DNA from: Deltaproteobacteria bacterium
GTDB lineage: Bacteria; Myxococcota_A; UBA796; CAJQPC01
NCBI GenBank assembly: GCA_016717595.1
Contig: JADKFE010000008.1
Coordinates: 62,001 to 126,000, forward strand
Direction: 5' to 3'
DNA length: 64,000 nucleotides
Position 1 is the first letter of the stretch. Each line of letters begins with the position of its first letter. Positions 9,927-18,459 of this stretch are shown here, piece by piece. A program made the position numbers and the translations under genes. The notes under the pieces were generated by a model. The model saw only the letters and a list, made by a program, of their open reading frames with translations. It was not told where the DNA came from and ran no database searches.

Positions 9927-10045
9927 GGGGCGCTCCAGTTCGACCTGCGGACTAACCCAACGCCTCCGCCGACGCACCTCCCCCTGGACAGCGCTTGTTG
10001 CCACGTTAGAAACGTGGCCTTGCAGAATCAAGCAATAGAGGCCCG
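9927..10045. promoter_or_regulatory. Divergent promoter region with perfect 17-bp palindrome (10001-10017)
   Basis: The 119-bp gap separates oleA (minus) from the folE2-HTH gene (plus). It holds CCACGTTAGAAACGTGG at 10001-10017, two perfect 7-bp arms around AGA, just 28 bp before the folE2-HTH start. TTGTTG (9995-10000) abuts the palindrome and could be a -35 for the plus strand, but no good -10 is visible. The size and symmetry fit a dimeric HTH operator, and the HTH encoded next door is the obvious candidate. That link is inference. Confidence 0.65.
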
Positions 10046-11179
10046 ATGAACACGCCCGACGCCGCGCGCCACAGCCTGCCCGACCACGCGAACGAGCCCG
10101 ACGACCGGGCCTTAGACATCGACCAGGTCGGCATCATCGGCCTCTCGTACCCCATCTCGGTCTGGGATCGGGCGCGGAAGCTCCAGCACACCGTCGCCAA
10201 GATCGGCCTCACCGTCGGCCTGCCCCAACGTTTTAAGGGCACCCACATGAGCCGCTTCGTGGAGATCTTAAACGAGCACCGCGGCGAGCTCTCCTTGGGC
10301 ACGGTGCCGCTGATTCTGGCCGAGGTGCAGCGCCGCCTCAACGCCGACGACGCCTTCATCGACGTGGCCTTCCCCTACTTCATGGAGCGCCACGCCCCGG
10401 TGAGCGGCGCGGCCTCGCTCATGGAGTACCTCTGCGCGTTTCACGCCGCCTTACGCGGCCCGGCCTTGGAGTTCACCCTCAAGGTGACCGTGCCGGTGAA
10501 GACGCTCTGCCCTTGCTCCAAGGCCGTGAGCCAGTACGGCGCCCACAACCAGCGCGGGCTGATCACCGTCGAGGCCCGCTTTGACGGCATGTTGTGGATC
10601 GAAGACATCGTCGAGGCCGTCGAGTCCTGCGCCTCCTCCCCGCTCTACGCGCTCCTCAAGCGTGAGGACGAAAAATACGTCACCGAGAAGGCCTACGAGA
10701 ACCCTCGTTTTGTCGAGGATCTTGTGCGTAACGTCGTCATCGCCCTGCGCGACCGCGAGGGCGTGCGCTGGCTGCGGGTGAGCGCGGAGAACATCGAGTC
10801 GATCCACAACCACTCAGCCTTCGCCCAGATCACCTGGCCCTCGGCCTCGCCGCCGCCCCCGAGCCCCATCGCCCGCCGCCGAGAGCTGCCCCTGGGCGAG
10901 TGGATCCGCCTTCAGCGCGCCGAGCGCGGCGTGACCCAGCGTGAGCTCGCCGAGGCCATCGGGCTCTCGGCTTCAGCCCTGTGCCGGGTGGAGCGCGGCG
11001 AGCGCCCTCTGCCCGCCGAGGCCGCCCCGCGCCTCGCCCGCGCCTGGGGGCTCGACGAGGCGCGTGTGCTGCTGCGCGCCGGGGTGGTGCCCCCGGCCTT
11101 GCTGCGCCGCGTCGCTGAAGACCCCGAGGGCTTCTTCGCCTGGGCCCAGACCGCCGCGGAGCCTACCCTTCAGGAGTGA
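10046..11179 (+). CDS. folE2: GTP cyclohydrolase FolE2 (type IB) fused to C-terminal XRE-like HTH domain
   Basis: 377 residues. Residues ~20-265 are a FolE2/COG1469-type GTP cyclohydrolase IB: the metal-site cysteine motif CPCSKA spans 155-160, with QYGAHNQRG following and the C-terminal NIESIHNHSAFA at 249-260. FolE2 converts GTP to dihydroneopterin triphosphate, opening folate or queuosine synthesis, and does not depend on zinc as FolE1 does. A Pro-rich joint (265-275) leads to a helix-turn-helix of Cro/C1 type at ~283-345 (TQRELAEAIGLSASALCRVE). Normal FolE2 ends where the HTH begins, so this is a fusion. The reading frame is uninterrupted. An AGAGG element lies 4 nt before ATG 10046. It is divergent from oleA, and its last 17 bp overlap the next gene tail to tail. 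Confidence 0.85.
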   Translation: MNTPDAARHSLPDHANEPDDRALDIDQVGIIGLSYPISVWDRARKLQHTVAKIGLTVGLPQRFKGTHMSRFVEILNEHRGELSLGTVPLILAEVQRRLNADDAFIDVAFPYFMERHAPVSGAASLMEYLCAFHAALRGPALEFTLKVTVPVKTLCPCSKAVSQYGAHNQRGLITVEARFDGMLWIEDIVEAVESCASSPLYALLKREDEKYVTEKAYENPRFVEDLVRNVVIALRDREGVRWLRVSAENIESIHNHSAFAQITWPSASPPPPSPIARRRELPLGEWIRLQRAERGVTQRELAEAIGLSASALCRVERGERPLPAEAAPRLARAWGLDEARVLLRAGVVPPALLRRVAEDPEGFFAWAQTAAEPTLQE

Positions 11180-12254
11180 GCGCCGCGCCGACCACCCAGC
11201 GCAGCCCGACCACGCGGCTCTCGCTGTTGTTGTGGGGCAACACCGCCTCGCCTTGGGCCATGGCGCCGACGTAGATGAACAGCCACTCCCCTTCACCCCA
11301 AGGCGCCTGCCAGGCGCTCTCGGGCACGGTGAAGCTGCCGTCGTTCGTCGCGACGCATCCCACGGTCTCGAGCTCGTTGTAGTTGGCGTCGGAGCGGCGC
11401 ACCATCACGAGCACCTCGTCGCCTTCGCCGCCCTCCCACTTGAGCCTGAGCTCGTCCGCGGCGAGGGTGATCGCCTCGTCGTCGTCCAGCTTGGGCGAGG
11501 TGAGGGTGACCGCGGCGGGGGTGCGCGCGAGGTCTTCGACGGTCATGCCCAAGAAGGGGCCGTTGGTGACGGGCTCCAGGCGCCAGCCGCCTTGGGTGCT
11601 CAGCGAGCTCGCCTGGGGGCTCGACTCATAGAAGCCGTCGTTCGCCAAGGTGAAGGCCAGGGCCTCGTCCGCGCCGGAGAGGGTCGTCTGGTTGGCGCCG
11701 AGCTCCATCAGGCGCACATCGGGGAAGCCCGGGCCGCTCACGCAGGCGTCGGCCACGCCGCCGAACACGTCGGCGTAACGGATCTCTTTGGGCTGGATGA
11801 GCCCCCACCACGCCGAGCCCCAAGACGCCGAGCCCTCGTCCCAGTAGCCGCCGAGGAGCTCATACCACTCGATCGCGCCCAAGGCGCCGGCTTGGCCGCT
11901 GCCGTCGGGGAGATACCGAAACGCGCCCTCGGCGACGACGACGGACTCCCCGGAGTCCACCCGCACATCGACGTTGCCCTCGGCCCCAGGAGGCGCCACG
12001 ACGACCAGCTCCGCGGGGGAGAAGCTCTGAATCTGGGCTTCAGCGTCGCCGAAGAACACCCGCGCGCCCTCCACAAACTCGCCGCCGGTCAAGGTGACGA
12101 TCACGCCGCCCGCGTCACTTCCGTAGGACGGGCTCGGCGCGTCGAGGCGCAGCACCTCAGACCAGCCAGAGTCTTCACCCAGCTCAATGTTGCCCTTGTG
12201 GCAAGCGCTGGTGAAGATCAGAAGGGACAAGAGAGCAGGGAGAGAGCGCTTCAT
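11163..12254 (-). CDS. Predicted lipoprotein with IPT/TIG domain
   Basis: 363 residues. A signal peptide ends at a lipobox-like FTSAC (Cys18), predicting lipidation and display at the envelope. Residues ~38-113 look like an IPT/TIG immunoglobulin-like fold (SPSYGSDAGGVIVTLTGGEF … FGDAEAQIQSFSPAELVVVAPPG). The rest is beta-rich and unassigned. No catalytic motif is seen. The 3' end overlaps the folE2-HTH 3' end by 17 bp on the opposite strand. It lies 61 bp downstream of the patatin gene on the same strand. The function is unknown: surface binding or a structural role is possible. Confidence 0.8.
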   Translation of the reverse strand: MKRSLPALLSLLIFTSACHKGNIELGEDSGWSEVLRLDAPSPSYGSDAGGVIVTLTGGEFVEGARVFFGDAEAQIQSFSPAELVVVAPPGAEGNVDVRVDSGESVVVAEGAFRYLPDGSGQAGALGAIEWYELLGGYWDEGSASWGSAWWGLIQPKEIRYADVFGGVADACVSGPGFPDVRLMELGANQTTLSGADEALAFTLANDGFYESSPQASSLSTQGGWRLEPVTNGPFLGMTVEDLARTPAAVTLTSPKLDDDEAITLAADELRLKWEGGEGDEVLVMVRRSDANYNELETVGCVATNDGSFTVPESAWQAPWGEGEWLFIYVGAMAQGEAVLPHNNSESRVVGLRWVVGAALTPEG

Positions 12255-12315
12255 GGGGTCCTCCGGGGGCGATTCATCACCCTGGCCCGCTCTACGCCCG
12301 GCGCTGAACGATCAT

Positions 12316-14553
12316 TCACTCCAAGAGGTGTGTGGAGAGATCGGCCTCATACGCGGCGCGGATCGCCGGCAGCTCACCGAGGGCCTGTTCATAGGCGGCC
12401 TCCGCGATCTGGGGGCCCAGCCAGAACTCGTGCGGCGCCGAGCGCCCCACCCGGGCGTTGAAGACGTGATCGGCCAAGGCGGCGTCTCGGGCGCTCGATC
12501 GGTGCATCAAGGTGAGCATCGAGCGCACCAGATCGCTCACCCGGCGCAGGCCCGGCAGCTCGATCACCGACGAGCCCTCCTCGATCATCCGCGGGATGAC
12601 GTTTGAGGCGAGGATGAAGTCGGCCCCGGCGGTGTGAACGACCTCGGCGGGCACGTTCGCCGAGACGCCGCCGTCCACAAGGCGCCGCCCCGCGTACTCA
12701 AAGCTAGAGAAGATCCCCGGGAAGCCTGAGCTGGCGCGCACGGCGTCGGCGAGGGTGCCGACCGGCAGCACGAACGACGACGCCGTTCGCACGTCCGAGG
12801 CCACGGCGAGGAGCGGGATCTCTGTCGAGAGCTGGTGTTTGGGCCCAAAGAGCTGGTCGATGAGCAGGCCGATGGGCACCGTAGACACCGTGCAGCCCAT
12901 GGCCATCGGCATCATCACCCGGCTGTACCGCTCCAGGCGGTCGAGGCCCGCGGGCCCCGCGGCCACCCACGCCGCGCCGACGACGGCGCCGAAGCTCGTG
13001 CCCGAGACGTAGTCGATGGGGATCTCGCTCTCGTGAAGCGCGCGCAACAGCCCGAGGTGGGCAAAACCCCAGGCCCCGCCGCCGCCCAAGGCCAGGCCGA
13101 CGGCTTTGCCGGTCAACATCCGGGCGAGGCGGTTGCAGGCGCGCCCGAAGGGGGTCTCCTCCATGCCGAGCTGGCGCACGATGCGGCTGCCCGCGAAGAC
13201 CTCCTCGACGGCCTTGTCGAAAGGAATCCGCACCGACTGCTCTAGGGCCTCGTGGGAGTCGGGGCCTTGGGGGCGACGGCCGGGCACGGTGCGCTCGGCG
13301 GGGATGCCCCCGGCGGGCTGGCGCAGCGCGTGGATGAGCCGCTGGTGCTGCGCGAGGGTCACCTTGATGTGGGTGTCGCCTTGCTCATAGAGGTGGACCA
13401 CGGTGAGGATGCGGTCGAGCAGGGGCTGATCGGGCACTGAGGTCTTGGAGACGGTCACCAAGACGTGCTCGTGCTGGCGCTGCAGCTCGCTGCAGAGATC
13501 CGCGGCGCCGCCACGGTCCACAGGCCAGTAGATCGTGGGGAGATCGCCGGGGAGGTCGGCGCTCCTGGCGCGAACGCCGCCGTACCACCCCTCAGCGATC
13601 GTCGCCCGCAGGCGTAAGGCCGTGCGCTCGCCGTCCAGATCGAGCACCGCAACGCTCGCCCCGCGCTCGTCCAGCGCGATCGCCGTGCCCAAGGACAGCG
13701 CCGTGGCGCCCAGGTTGGTGACCGTGGTGTGGATGAGGTGGGCGCGGCCGCGTTTGCCGTCTTGGGGGGCGGGCACCACCGCCGCCGTGGTCGCCCTCAG
13801 GCGCACATGCAGGTGCGCCACGGCCGCCCAAGGCAGGATGAGCAGCCGGCCCGAGGTGGCGGCCTCGATCAGATAGGGCTGAACCGGCGGCTGCTCGTCC
13901 TCAAAGCTCTGCGCGCCCAAGAGCGTGCCCGACGGGATGAGCTGGCCGAGGCGGCTGTTGGGCACCGCGCGGGCCGAGGCGACGCTGTGAGAGAGCCGGG
14001 CGGTGCCTCGAAGCATGATGATGAGGGACTTGTTGCGTTTGCCCGCCTCCAGGAGCACCTCGCCGGGGAGGCAGTCCCGCACATGCCCACACTGGAGGAG
14101 CTGCTCACGCCACGCCGCGGGCAGGGCGCGCAGGCTCGGCTCTTGGCGCAGGAGCTCGTCGAACACGTCGATCCGGTGCTCTAGATCGGCCAACGATCCC
14201 AGAAGATCCCGGATCTGCCAGGCGTCTTGCAGGCCGAGCAGCTCGTCGATGTCGATGCGCAGAAGCTCGACGGGGGTGATCGCGACCACCCGAGGATCCC
14301 GATCGCGGGTGAGGGCCCCGGCGCCAAAAACACGCCCCGCGGTGCCCCGGCGCGGGTTGACACGCAGCGTGTCCTCGACCTCGACCTCCCCGCGCAGCAA
14401 GAGCGCGAGGCTGCGCCCGTTGAGCAGCGGGGTGCGCGCGGCGTGCTGCTCACGTCGGGCGAGGCGCAGCACGCGGTCTTGCTCACTTGGGTCGAGGCGC
14501 GTCAAAAAGGTCGCCTCACGGATCCAGCGCTCGTCGGGGCTCAGCTCGATCAT
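12316..14553 (-). CDS. NTE-like patatin phospholipase with cyclic-nucleotide-binding-type domains
   Basis: 745 residues with the layout of the neuropathy-target-esterase (NTE/PNPLA6) family. There are two cNMP-binding-type beta-barrel regions (~20-130 and ~145-260), a central Rossmann-like region (~275-400, with VAVLDLDG), then a patatin domain (~470-665). The patatin domain carries the oxyanion loop GGGGAWG, nucleophile Ser in GTSFG (~518-522) and the partner Asp in DGG (~627). The family hydrolyses lysophospholipids or phospholipids. Whether the N-terminal domains bind cNMP is not certain from sequence. The start ATG 14553 faces a lipoprotein gene across a 99-bp divergent gap. Confidence 0.85.
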   Translation of the reverse strand: MIELSPDERWIREATFLTRLDPSEQDRVLRLARREQHAARTPLLNGRSLALLLRGEVEVEDTLRVNPRRGTAGRVFGAGALTRDRDPRVVAITPVELLRIDIDELLGLQDAWQIRDLLGSLADLEHRIDVFDELLRQEPSLRALPAAWREQLLQCGHVRDCLPGEVLLEAGKRNKSLIIMLRGTARLSHSVASARAVPNSRLGQLIPSGTLLGAQSFEDEQPPVQPYLIEAATSGRLLILPWAAVAHLHVRLRATTAAVVPAPQDGKRGRAHLIHTTVTNLGATALSLGTAIALDERGASVAVLDLDGERTALRLRATIAEGWYGGVRARSADLPGDLPTIYWPVDRGGAADLCSELQRQHEHVLVTVSKTSVPDQPLLDRILTVVHLYEQGDTHIKVTLAQHQRLIHALRQPAGGIPAERTVPGRRPQGPDSHEALEQSVRIPFDKAVEEVFAGSRIVRQLGMEETPFGRACNRLARMLTGKAVGLALGGGGAWGFAHLGLLRALHESEIPIDYVSGTSFGAVVGAAWVAAGPAGLDRLERYSRVMMPMAMGCTVSTVPIGLLIDQLFGPKHQLSTEIPLLAVASDVRTASSFVLPVGTLADAVRASSGFPGIFSSFEYAGRRLVDGGVSANVPAEVVHTAGADFILASNVIPRMIEEGSSVIELPGLRRVSDLVRSMLTLMHRSSARDAALADHVFNARVGRSAPHEFWLGPQIAEAAYEQALGELPAIRAAYEADLSTHLLE

Positions 14554-14652
14554 GAGGCCACCACCTGCTCTGCGCCGTTCTTCATAGCAGGAGAGTTTGA
14601 CGGGAGCGCGGGCTTAGGTCAAGGTTTGCCCCACCGCGCCGGAGTTTCTGGG

Positions 14653-15135
14653 ATGAGGCCAACGCTCAAGCTGCTCCCTCTTGGCCTGCTCCTGGCCTGC
14701 GCCGACGAGCCGCCCCCCGGCGACCCTTGCCTTCCTGGCGAGGCGCCGACCTTACGGTTGGGCACGGGAGAGCTGGCGTATGAGGCGCTGCCCGAGCAGG
14801 GCGCGAGCCTAGAGATCATCCACGGCCCCCAAGGCGGCGTGCATGTGCTCATCGGCCTCGCCGCCGCCTACGCCGACGCCTCGGATCTGTGGACGGCCCA
14901 CCTCACCGGGCGGATCGACGGCGCGGTGGCCGCCGAGGCCTTCCCTTATCTGGAGGCGCGGTGCAACGGCGCCGCCGGGGAGCTACAGACCTGGGGCACC
15001 CTCCTCGTGTGGGAGCTCAGCCCCGAGGCCCTCGACGGCGCCACCGCCGAGATTGACGCCGAGGTGACCGACGCCGCCGGGACCGCCCTCACCGCCTCCC
15101 TCACCGCCTCCCTCTTCGACCCGACGCTGGAGTAA
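14653..15135 (+). CDS. Small predicted lipoprotein
   Basis: 160 residues. The signal peptide MRPTLKLLPLGLLLAC ends in a lipobox (LLAC, Cys16), and the mature part is acidic. No known domain recognised. Start ATG 14653 is set by GGAG at 14641-14644, 8 nt upstream. An open frame extends much further upstream but has no signal peptide at its start and overlaps the divergent patatin gene, so I reject that extension. A second lipoprotein (kelch) begins 7 bp downstream, so the two probably share a transcript. Confidence 0.75.
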   Translation: MRPTLKLLPLGLLLACADEPPPGDPCLPGEAPTLRLGTGELAYEALPEQGASLEIIHGPQGGVHVLIGLAAAYADASDLWTAHLTGRIDGAVAAEAFPYLEARCNGAAGELQTWGTLLVWELSPEALDGATAEIDAEVTDAAGTALTASLTASLFDPTLE

Positions 15136-15142
15136 GAGCCTC

Positions 15143-16358
15143 ATGCGCACCCCTTCACCGCCCTGATCCTCTTCTTCACGATCGCCCCCCTCATGGGATG
15201 CAAAGACGCCCCCGGCGACGACTCCGCCGCCGTCGAGGTGGACTGCTCCACGCGGCCCTTGACCCTGCCCAGCGCCCGCGGCGAGGTCGGCGGCGCCTGG
15301 GACGCCGTGAACGGGCGCTTGGTGCTCTTCGGCGGAGATCAGGGGGTGCCCGTCAACTGCGCCTCCCAGACCGAGTTTGTCGCCGAGACCTGGGCCTTCC
15401 ACCCCGACTGCGACAACTTCGCGCCCATCGTCGCTGAAGGCCCCAGCGCCCGGGGGCGCGGCGCCGTGCCGGAGACGGCACCCACCTCTACGCCCACGGC
15501 GGCCGCTTCCGCGACGGCACCAGCGGCACCTACACCCTCCACGACGACCTCTGGGCGCTGGACTACGCCACCGACACCTGGACTCTGCTCGCGGAGTCCG
15601 GCCCGGGCAAACGCACCAATCACGTCATGGTCGCCGCCCGCGGCCAGCTCTTTCTGTACGGCGGCAACAGCTCCACCAACGGCGCGAGCTTCACCCCGCT
15701 CTCGGACTTGTGGAGCTTCGACCTCACCAACAAGACCTGGACCCTCTTGCAAGAGGACGCGGGCCCCGGCGAGCGCCTGTTCCACTCCGCGGCCATCTCC
15801 CCCGACGAGCGCACGCTCTACGTCTACGGCGGCGGCGACGAGCGCGCCTTCACCGGCCCCTTCTTCGGCGATCTCTGGGCCCTGGACCTCGACAGCATGA
15901 CCTGGACCGAGCTGAGCGACGGCCGTGAAGACGAGGCCCCCGCCGCCCGCATCTGGGCCGGCCTGCACGGCCTCGACGGCCAGGTGCTCCTCTGGGCGGG
16001 CCACGACGACGGCAAGCTCGGCAACACGAACGAGCTGTGGACCTTCGATCTTGGCGCCGGGGCCTGGACGGCGGTGACGATGGGCGACACCCTCAACAGC
16101 GGCGCGAACGGCTTCTGCGACTTCCCCGCCGACTTCGTGACCCCGGATCTGGACGCCCCTGAGCGCCGCAACGCCATGGTGAGCGCGCTAGACGGCGACG
16201 GCAAGCTGTGGACCTTCGGCGGCAAGACCGACTGCGGCATCATCAACGACGTGTGGAGCCTTGAGCTGGGCTCGTTGGCGTGGACGAGCCGGTCCAAAGC
16301 CACCACCGGCGAGATCTGCCAGCGCGCCTTCGCCGAGTGTGAGACGCTCTGCTACTGA
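15143..16358 (+). CDS. Kelch-repeat lipoprotein, interrupted by two single-base frame breaks
   Basis: The full protein can only be read by adding one base near 15150 and one near 15470. The corrected N-terminus is MRTPFTALILFFTIAPLMGC, a perfect lipoprotein signal (LMGC). Six kelch blades follow: RLVLFGG; HLYAHGG…LWALDYATDTW; LFLYGG…LWSFDLTNKTW; LYVYGG…LWALDLDSMTW; VLLWAGH…LWTFDLGAGAW; KLWTFGG…VWSLELGSLAW. Together they predict a six-bladed propeller anchored to the envelope. Without correction only 15193-15900 and 15627-16358 are open. Both breaks are one base short in C-rich contexts and the sequence is otherwise perfectly conserved, so error is likelier than decay. The ligand is unknown. 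Confidence 0.75.
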
Positions 16359-16362
16359 TCGT

Positions 16363-16381
16363 TGAACTCGTTCAGTGAACG
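16363..16381. terminator. Overlapping inverted repeats in convergent gap
   Basis: TGAACTCGTTCA (16363-16374) and CGTTCAGTGAACG (16369-16381) overlap in the 26-bp gap between the kelch gene and the aminotransferase gene, which converge. There is no clear U-tract. A weak bidirectional terminator is the likeliest reading. Confidence 0.3.
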
Positions 16382-16384
16382 CGT

Positions 16385-17539
16385 TTAGCGAAGGAGCTGA
16401 CCGAGGGCGTTGATCAGCCGCTCGAGGTCAGCGTCCTCGACATACGCCTGGGCCGAGACCCGCAGCCAGAGCGCGCCGTCGAGGAAGCTCACGGGCACCT
16501 CGACGCCAAACTCATCAAAGAGCCGGTCGTGGAGCGCCAAGGCCCTGGCGAAGGACGGCTCACCAAAGGCCGCGGGGAGCACGATCGCCGCCATGGCGCC
16601 GACCATGGCCTCTTCGCAGGCGGCCACGGCGCCGGGCACGGCCTCGACGAGCCGCTGGCGAAAACGCCGCGCCTGGGCTTGGTTGGCCGCCATGAGCGCC
16701 TCCCCGCCCAAGCTTCGCCAGAACGTGAGCCCCGCCGGGGCCGCGAGCCAGGCGCTCACGTCCCGGGTGCCGGTGAAGTCAAACTCGGCGGCGAGGCCTT
16801 GGCGGTAGCCGTGGCTGATCACCGTGGGGTGAAGCTCGGCGCGCTGGTCGGGGGCGACGGCCAGAAACGCCGCGCCTTTGGGGGCGAACAGCCACTTGTG
16901 CAGGTTGCCGACGACCCAGTCCGCGCCGAGCTCGCGGACGTTGAGCCGCGCCTGGCCCGGCGTGTGCGCCGCGTCCACGAGCACCCGCGCGCCCGTGGCC
17001 TTCGCCCGGCGCACCAAGGCGTCGATGGGCAGCACCACGCCCGCGGCGGAGACGATGTGGTCAACCACCACGAGGCTCGGCTTGTGGCGGGCCAAGGCGG
17101 CGTCAAACGCGCTCAGAACGCCGATCTCGGTGAGCGGGGCCCGGGGCAGGTTCACATGAACGACGCGCCAGCCGCCGCGGCCGCCGTGGTGGTGCAGGCT
17201 CTGGGCCACGGCGTTGTAGACGTGGGAGAGGCAGAGCACGACGGCGTCCCGGGGCAGGCGCACCGAGGCCAAGACCGCGTTCACCCCGGTGGTGGCGTTG
17301 TCGACGAAGACGAGGCCCTCGGGATCGGCGCCGACGAACGCCGCGATCTCCGCCGCCGCAGCGCGCACGAGCCCCGGCAGCTCCCGCACAAAAAACCGCA
17401 CGGGCTCCGCCTCAAGCTGGTCCTGAAACCTGCGCTGGGCGGCCATCACGGACCGCGGCGTCGCGCCGAACGAGCCGTGGTTCAGAAAACACACGTCCTC
17501 GTCCAGGGACCACAACGCGCGAGGGGCCAAGGCGCTCAT
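16385..17539 (-). CDS. Class V PLP aminotransferase (isopenicillin-N-epimerase/CefD-like)
   Basis: 384 residues of fold-type I PLP enzyme, class V group. The internal-aldimine Lys lies in GNLHKWLFAPKG and the Asp that pairs with the PLP nitrogen in DAAHTPG. The N-terminus FLNHGSFGATP is the substrate-binding start typical of CefD-like proteins. The flexible active-site Cys of cysteine desulfurases is missing, so it is probably not CsdA/IscS although it sits with tcdA. ATG 17539 overlaps the tcdA stop by ATGA. The substrate cannot be named. Confidence 0.82.
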   Translation of the reverse strand: MSALAPRALWSLDEDVCFLNHGSFGATPRSVMAAQRRFQDQLEAEPVRFFVRELPGLVRAAAAEIAAFVGADPEGLVFVDNATTGVNAVLASVRLPRDAVVLCLSHVYNAVAQSLHHHGGRGGWRVVHVNLPRAPLTEIGVLSAFDAALARHKPSLVVVDHIVSAAGVVLPIDALVRRAKATGARVLVDAAHTPGQARLNVRELGADWVVGNLHKWLFAPKGAAFLAVAPDQRAELHPTVISHGYRQGLAAEFDFTGTRDVSAWLAAPAGLTFWRSLGGEALMAANQAQARRFRQRLVEAVPGAVAACEEAMVGAMAAIVLPAAFGEPSFARALALHDRLFDEFGVEVPVSFLDGALWLRVSAQAYVEDADLERLINALGQLLR

Positions 17540-18393
17540 TTGGCCAACGCCGGCTCAGCCAAGGCCGAGTCCGCCACAGGAGCCTCAGCCTCGTGCTCGC
17601 CGAACATGCGCCGCCCGAGGTCTACACCGCGGATGGGGCGGTTGATGATCCCGTTGACCACGGCCCCCGAGGCCATGAGGCCAAAGAGGCTGGGCATGAA
17701 GCTCACCGTGCCCTGCACGACGTTGCGGTCGTCGCAGGAGTGCATGCCGTTGTCGCCGCTGGGGCAGACGCAGTGGAAGGCGTCGGCGACGTCTTGGTCG
17801 AGCACCACCGGGGGCTCATCGGACCACACCGCGAGGATGTTGTGGATGTCTACGCCTCGGCGGCGCAGCTCCTTGCGGATCACCTTGGCGAAGGGATCGA
17901 CGCGGGTGTGCGCCAGCTCCGAGAGCTGCACGCGGGTGGGGTCGAGCTTGCTGCCCGCGCCCATCGCCGCGACGACGGGCAGGCCCCGGCGGCTCACGGT
18001 CTCGAGCAGGTGCAGCTTCGCGGTGACGTTGTCGATGCAGTCGATCACCCAGTCCCAGCCCGGCGCGAGCAGGGCCTCGGACGTCTCCGCCGAGAAGAAG
18101 GTGGCGTTGTCGATGATCTCCGCCTTGGGGTTGATCAGGCGGCAGCGCTCAGCCATGAGCCCCGACTTGGGCAGGCCCACGGTGCGCCGGAAGGCGTGGA
18201 GCTGGCGGTTGAGGTTCGTGATGCACACGTCGTCGAAGTCGACGAGGCCGATGCGGCCCACCCCGGCCCGGGCGATGGCCTCGGCGGCGAAGGAGCCCAC
18301 GCCCCCCAAGCCGACGATGAGCACGCTTGAGCGCTGAAGCCGAGCCCAACCTTTGCGGCCGACGAGCAGCTCAGTGCGATGAAACGGGTGCAT
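17536..18393 (-). CDS. tcdA: tRNA threonylcarbamoyladenosine dehydratase (TcdA/CsdL, E1-like)
   Basis: 285-residue ThiF/MoeB/HesA-family adenylating enzyme. The N-terminal RTELLVG leads into the ATP-binding GLGGVGS (28-34), followed by LVDFDDVCITNLNRQ (50-64) and the Asp of CIDNVTAK. TcdA cyclises t6A37 of ANN-decoding tRNAs to ct6A. The t6A enzymes TsaB and TsaD are encoded elsewhere in the window. In Escherichia coli the gene lies with csdA-csdE. Here its partner by ATGA overlap is a class V aminotransferase that lacks the desulfurase Cys. Confidence 0.88.
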   Translation of the reverse strand: MHPFHRTELLVGRKGWARLQRSSVLIVGLGGVGSFAAEAIARAGVGRIGLVDFDDVCITNLNRQLHAFRRTVGLPKSGLMAERCRLINPKAEIIDNATFFSAETSEALLAPGWDWVIDCIDNVTAKLHLLETVSRRGLPVVAAMGAGSKLDPTRVQLSELAHTRVDPFAKVIRKELRRRGVDIHNILAVWSDEPPVVLDQDVADAFHCVCPSGDNGMHSCDDRNVVQGTVSFMPSLFGLMASGAVVNGIINRPIRGVDLGRRMFGEHEAEAPVADSALAEPALAK

Positions 18394-18459
18394 ACGCGCC
18401 TCTCCTCAGGTCGAGACCTTGTTTGGGCGGCAAATCCCTACCCCATCCGCATCAGGGCG

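Noticed and set aside
9927..10031. N-terminal extension of OleA to 10031
   Set aside because: The 35 added residues are Arg-rich, unlike OleA, and would place the divergent promoter and palindrome inside the coding region.
16385..17539. Calling the class V PLP enzyme a cysteine desulfurase because of tcdA
   Set aside because: The catalytic Cys loop is missing. The N-terminus and Lys region fit the CefD-like branch.
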